The position numbers and the translations under genes are program-made. DNA of 64,000 nucleotides from Haloarcula pellucida (GTDB lineage Archaea; Halobacteriota; Halobacteria; Halobacteriales; Haloarculaceae), in contig NZ_BMOU01000001.1 in the NCBI RefSeq assembly GCF_014647235.1, positions 724,262-788,261 on the forward strand. Direction: 5' to 3'. The notes beneath the pieces are model-generated. The model did no database searches and was not told the DNA's origin. It saw only the letters and a program-made list of their open reading frames with translations. Below are positions 62,550-64,000 of this stretch, piece by piece (position 1 is the stretch's first letter; each line of letters begins with the position of its first letter).

Positions 62550-62968
62550 TCGTCCAGCACGTACCCTCCGTGCCGGCCGCTGTATCGGACCCGACCCGAC
62601 GACTGGAGTTCCTGTAACGTCTCGTCGAGTCGCTGTTCGATGTCGTCAGTGAGTTCCGCGAGCAACTCGTCCCAGTCGTAGTGGCCCCCGTCGGCGAGAA
62701 CGTCCTGCACCCGCGTCTTCAGGCCGTCGACCCCAGGGGTTGTGTCCGGAGAAGTGGGTTCCTCTCGGCCGCCGCTATCCGGGACGCCACCCGTCGATGC
62801 CGATTCCGGTGGCTCGAAACCGCTCCGACCCGCCTGCACCATCGTCCGGACGAACTCACTCTGACTCATGTCGAGTTCGTCGGCGTGTTCGCGCCACCGC
62901 TCTTTCTGATAGGCTGGGACGTACGTCCGAACGGACGTTCGCTCGGTCCCATCGTTGTCCGCTGCCAT
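62546..62968 (-). CDS. DUF5805-like protein with ribbon-helix-helix-type N-terminus
   Basis: A 140-residue protein. The N-terminal half (SVRTYVPAYQKERWREHADELDMSQSEFVRTMVQAG) has the pattern of a ribbon-helix-helix DNA-binding unit. A Gly/Pro/Ser linker follows, and the C-terminal half (VDGLKTRVQDVLADGGHYDWDELLAELTDDIEQRLDETLQELQSSGRVRYSGRHGGYVLDE) is a winged-helix-like domain. It resembles the DUF5805 family encoded next to XerC-like genes in haloarchaea. It could help place the recombinase on DNA. Start 62968 was chosen since upstream codons in the same frame are Gly/Arg-rich. Confidence 0.8.
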   Translation of the reverse strand: MAADNDGTERTSVRTYVPAYQKERWREHADELDMSQSEFVRTMVQAGRSGFEPPESASTGGVPDSGGREEPTSPDTTPGVDGLKTRVQDVLADGGHYDWDELLAELTDDIEQRLDETLQELQSSGRVRYSGRHGGYVLDE

Positions 62969-63446
62969 ACCACCCCCTCTCACCCCGCGCACTTCAAAGT
63001 AGTCCTACCTTACCGGATAAAGACACTTATTTGTGCCAATGGGCCCGCAATCAGCCCCAATATGAGTATACTCATACGCATCTATCTACGAGCTGGCGAA
63101 GCGCCGTCGCCGTTGAAGGGCTACATTCACGGATATAAATTTGTGGCTCGCTCGGTGTGGAATTCCGTGCGGGCCGGGTCGGCAGTGGCCTGTCCCTGAA
63201 TGACTTTCGGGACCTCGCGGTCGGTACCGTCGGGCCACCAATTGTGGGCTCGTTCGAACGTATCTCGATAGGCCCGCCCGGACAGGATGGGTAGCGTTCG
63301 GTGCGGGGTCGTCGGTGATGATTCGCCAATCCTCACTAGCTGGTGTGTTAAACTCGGCCAACCCGCTCGGTCACTGTATCGACGTTCGCCAGAGCGCTTT
63401 GAGCAGGACGTCGACGGAGCTACTACGGGCCGTCTCGGCAGACAGC
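62969..63446. other. intergenic region, one doubtful reading frame
   Basis: About 480 bases between genes on the minus strand. A minus-strand frame at 63127-63336 reads protein-like text (GRAYRDTFERAHNWWPDG, then VPKVIQGQATADPARTEF), but without a convincing start or family. It may be a gene remnant. An AT-rich patch at 63026-63080 lies before the DUF5805-like gene and may hold its promoter. Confidence 0.4.
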
Positions 63447-64000
63447 CTACAGCCGTGCGAGTATCGTGTATATCCCAGCCGCAGGGTTGTCTTCGCTGAC
63501 TGCCAGAACCTCGGCGTCGTGAGTCTCCAGTGCGCTGTGGACGTCGTCTTTCGACGTACCCAACGCGCCGTGTGTCTCGACGACGACGACCCGGTACCCG
63601 TTTGGCATCTCGGTGATGATGTCTACCTCCGCACCCTCACAGTCGAGGACGAGTACGTCACCGTCCGGTAGGTCCGCGGGTATGATTCTGTCTGCTCCGG
63701 CAACGGGGCCGGCCGCGTTTGCGGCGTCCCCGACGGCCGCGTGATGGACTTCGATGCGTTGGACGTCGTGGAGGGCTGCGTTCTCCGCGACGAGGCGCGC
63801 ACGGTCTGCTGCTGGCTCGTAGACGGTGAGCGACGCCGCCCCCTGCCTCGCTGCGACGATAGTCGATATCCCGAGTCCTCCGCCGACGAGTGTCACGTGG
63901 TCACCGTCGTCGACGGCTTCTCGCACCAGTCCGAGCAAGTCGTCTTCGTAGTCCGGGAGTACGTCGGAGACGTCGAAGAGCCTCGGTCCCCGTGCGTGCA
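63447..64000 (-). CDS. FkbM-like SAM-dependent methyltransferase, 5' end outside window
   Basis: At least 184 residues; the frame is open to the right edge, so the start lies outside. VTLVGGGLGISTIVAARQGAASLTVYEP is the SAM-binding motif I, and DVLVLDCEGAEVDIITEMP is the D-x-E-G-A/S-E motif of FkbM-type methyltransferases. A C-terminal VVVVETHGALGTSKDDVHSALE segment follows. FkbM enzymes methylate hydroxyls, often on sugars. A TTG codon at 63938 could be read as a start, but upstream residues (RLFDVSDVLPDYEDDL) continue the protein naturally. Confidence 0.8.
   Translation of the reverse strand, partial: HARGPRLFDVSDVLPDYEDDLLGLVREAVDDGDHVTLVGGGLGISTIVAARQGAASLTVYEPAADRARLVAENAALHDVQRIEVHHAAVGDAANAAGPVAGADRIIPADLPDGDVLVLDCEGAEVDIITEMPNGYRVVVVETHGALGTSKDDVHSALETHDAEVLAVSEDNPAAGIYTILARL

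Noticed and set aside
61512-62968. Integrase as evidence of a prophage or integrative element
   Set aside because: No tRNA, direct att repeats or phage genes are visible, and the recombinase with its DUF5805-like partner is a pairing I recall from many haloarchaeal chromosomes.

Overview
This window is haloarchaeal chromosome. Most genes are GC-rich and encode very acidic proteins. There are several Tat signal peptides and Tat lipoproteins, HalOD1 and DUF7344-type regulators, an RdfA/SMC-like pair, a halocyanin-like copper protein and haloarchaeal IS6-family remnants. I cannot fix the genus from sequence alone.

Layout. (1) 0-1.1 kb holds decayed genes: a zinc-ribbon fragment and a frameshifted surface-protein fragment. 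(2) 1.1-36.6 kb is a large cell-surface glycan cluster. It holds a PKD-repeat surface protein, two Tat-exported beta-helix proteins around an alkaline-phosphatase-fold enzyme, AglF-like nucleotidyltransferase, three polysaccharide deacetylase-like proteins, a hexapeptide acyltransferase, DUF354 and GT2/GT4 transferases, a FemAB-like acyltransferase, a polytopic membrane protein, a flippase, a formyltransferase, a malectin-like Tat protein, two aminotransferase + Gfo/Idh sets, a nucleotide-sugar dehydrogenase, an epimerase and an ATP-grasp ligase. The set 32.3-35.7 kb plus the acyltransferase at 15.1 kb resembles the bacterial WbpA/B/E/D route to a diacetamido uronic acid. Regulators (HalOD1, winged helix, two DUF7344 membrane regulators) sit at 30.4-32 kb and 36 kb. 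(3) 37.1-52.3 kb is mostly housekeeping and stress genes: glycerate 2-kinase, lipoamide dehydrogenase-like flavoprotein, Hsp20, cold-shock protein, YjbQ, CapA-like, DUF2267, two universal stress proteins, CoaD, CBS protein, copper protein, RdfA with an SMC-like ATPase, hydroxypyruvate isomerase-like protein and a butanediol dehydrogenase-like enzyme. (4) 52.5-57.7 kb is a sugar ABC-transporter operon with a thiamine-diphosphate enzyme inserted between permease and ATPase. (5) 57.7-61.5 kb is a gene-poor, partly AT-rich island with two damaged IS6-family elements around an orphan membrane gene. (6) 61.5-63 kb carries a tyrosine recombinase and a DUF5805-like partner, and the window ends inside an FkbM-like methyltransferase gene.

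The most striking signal not explained by gene content is a short element, ATAACAA(A/T). I found ten exact copies upstream of glycan-cluster genes between 4.2 and 32.2 kb, plus variants. Many lie about 24-28 bases before a start codon, where the TATA box of a leaderless haloarchaeal message is expected. This suggests a shared core promoter for the cluster. I saw no exact copy in the rest of the window when reading by eye.
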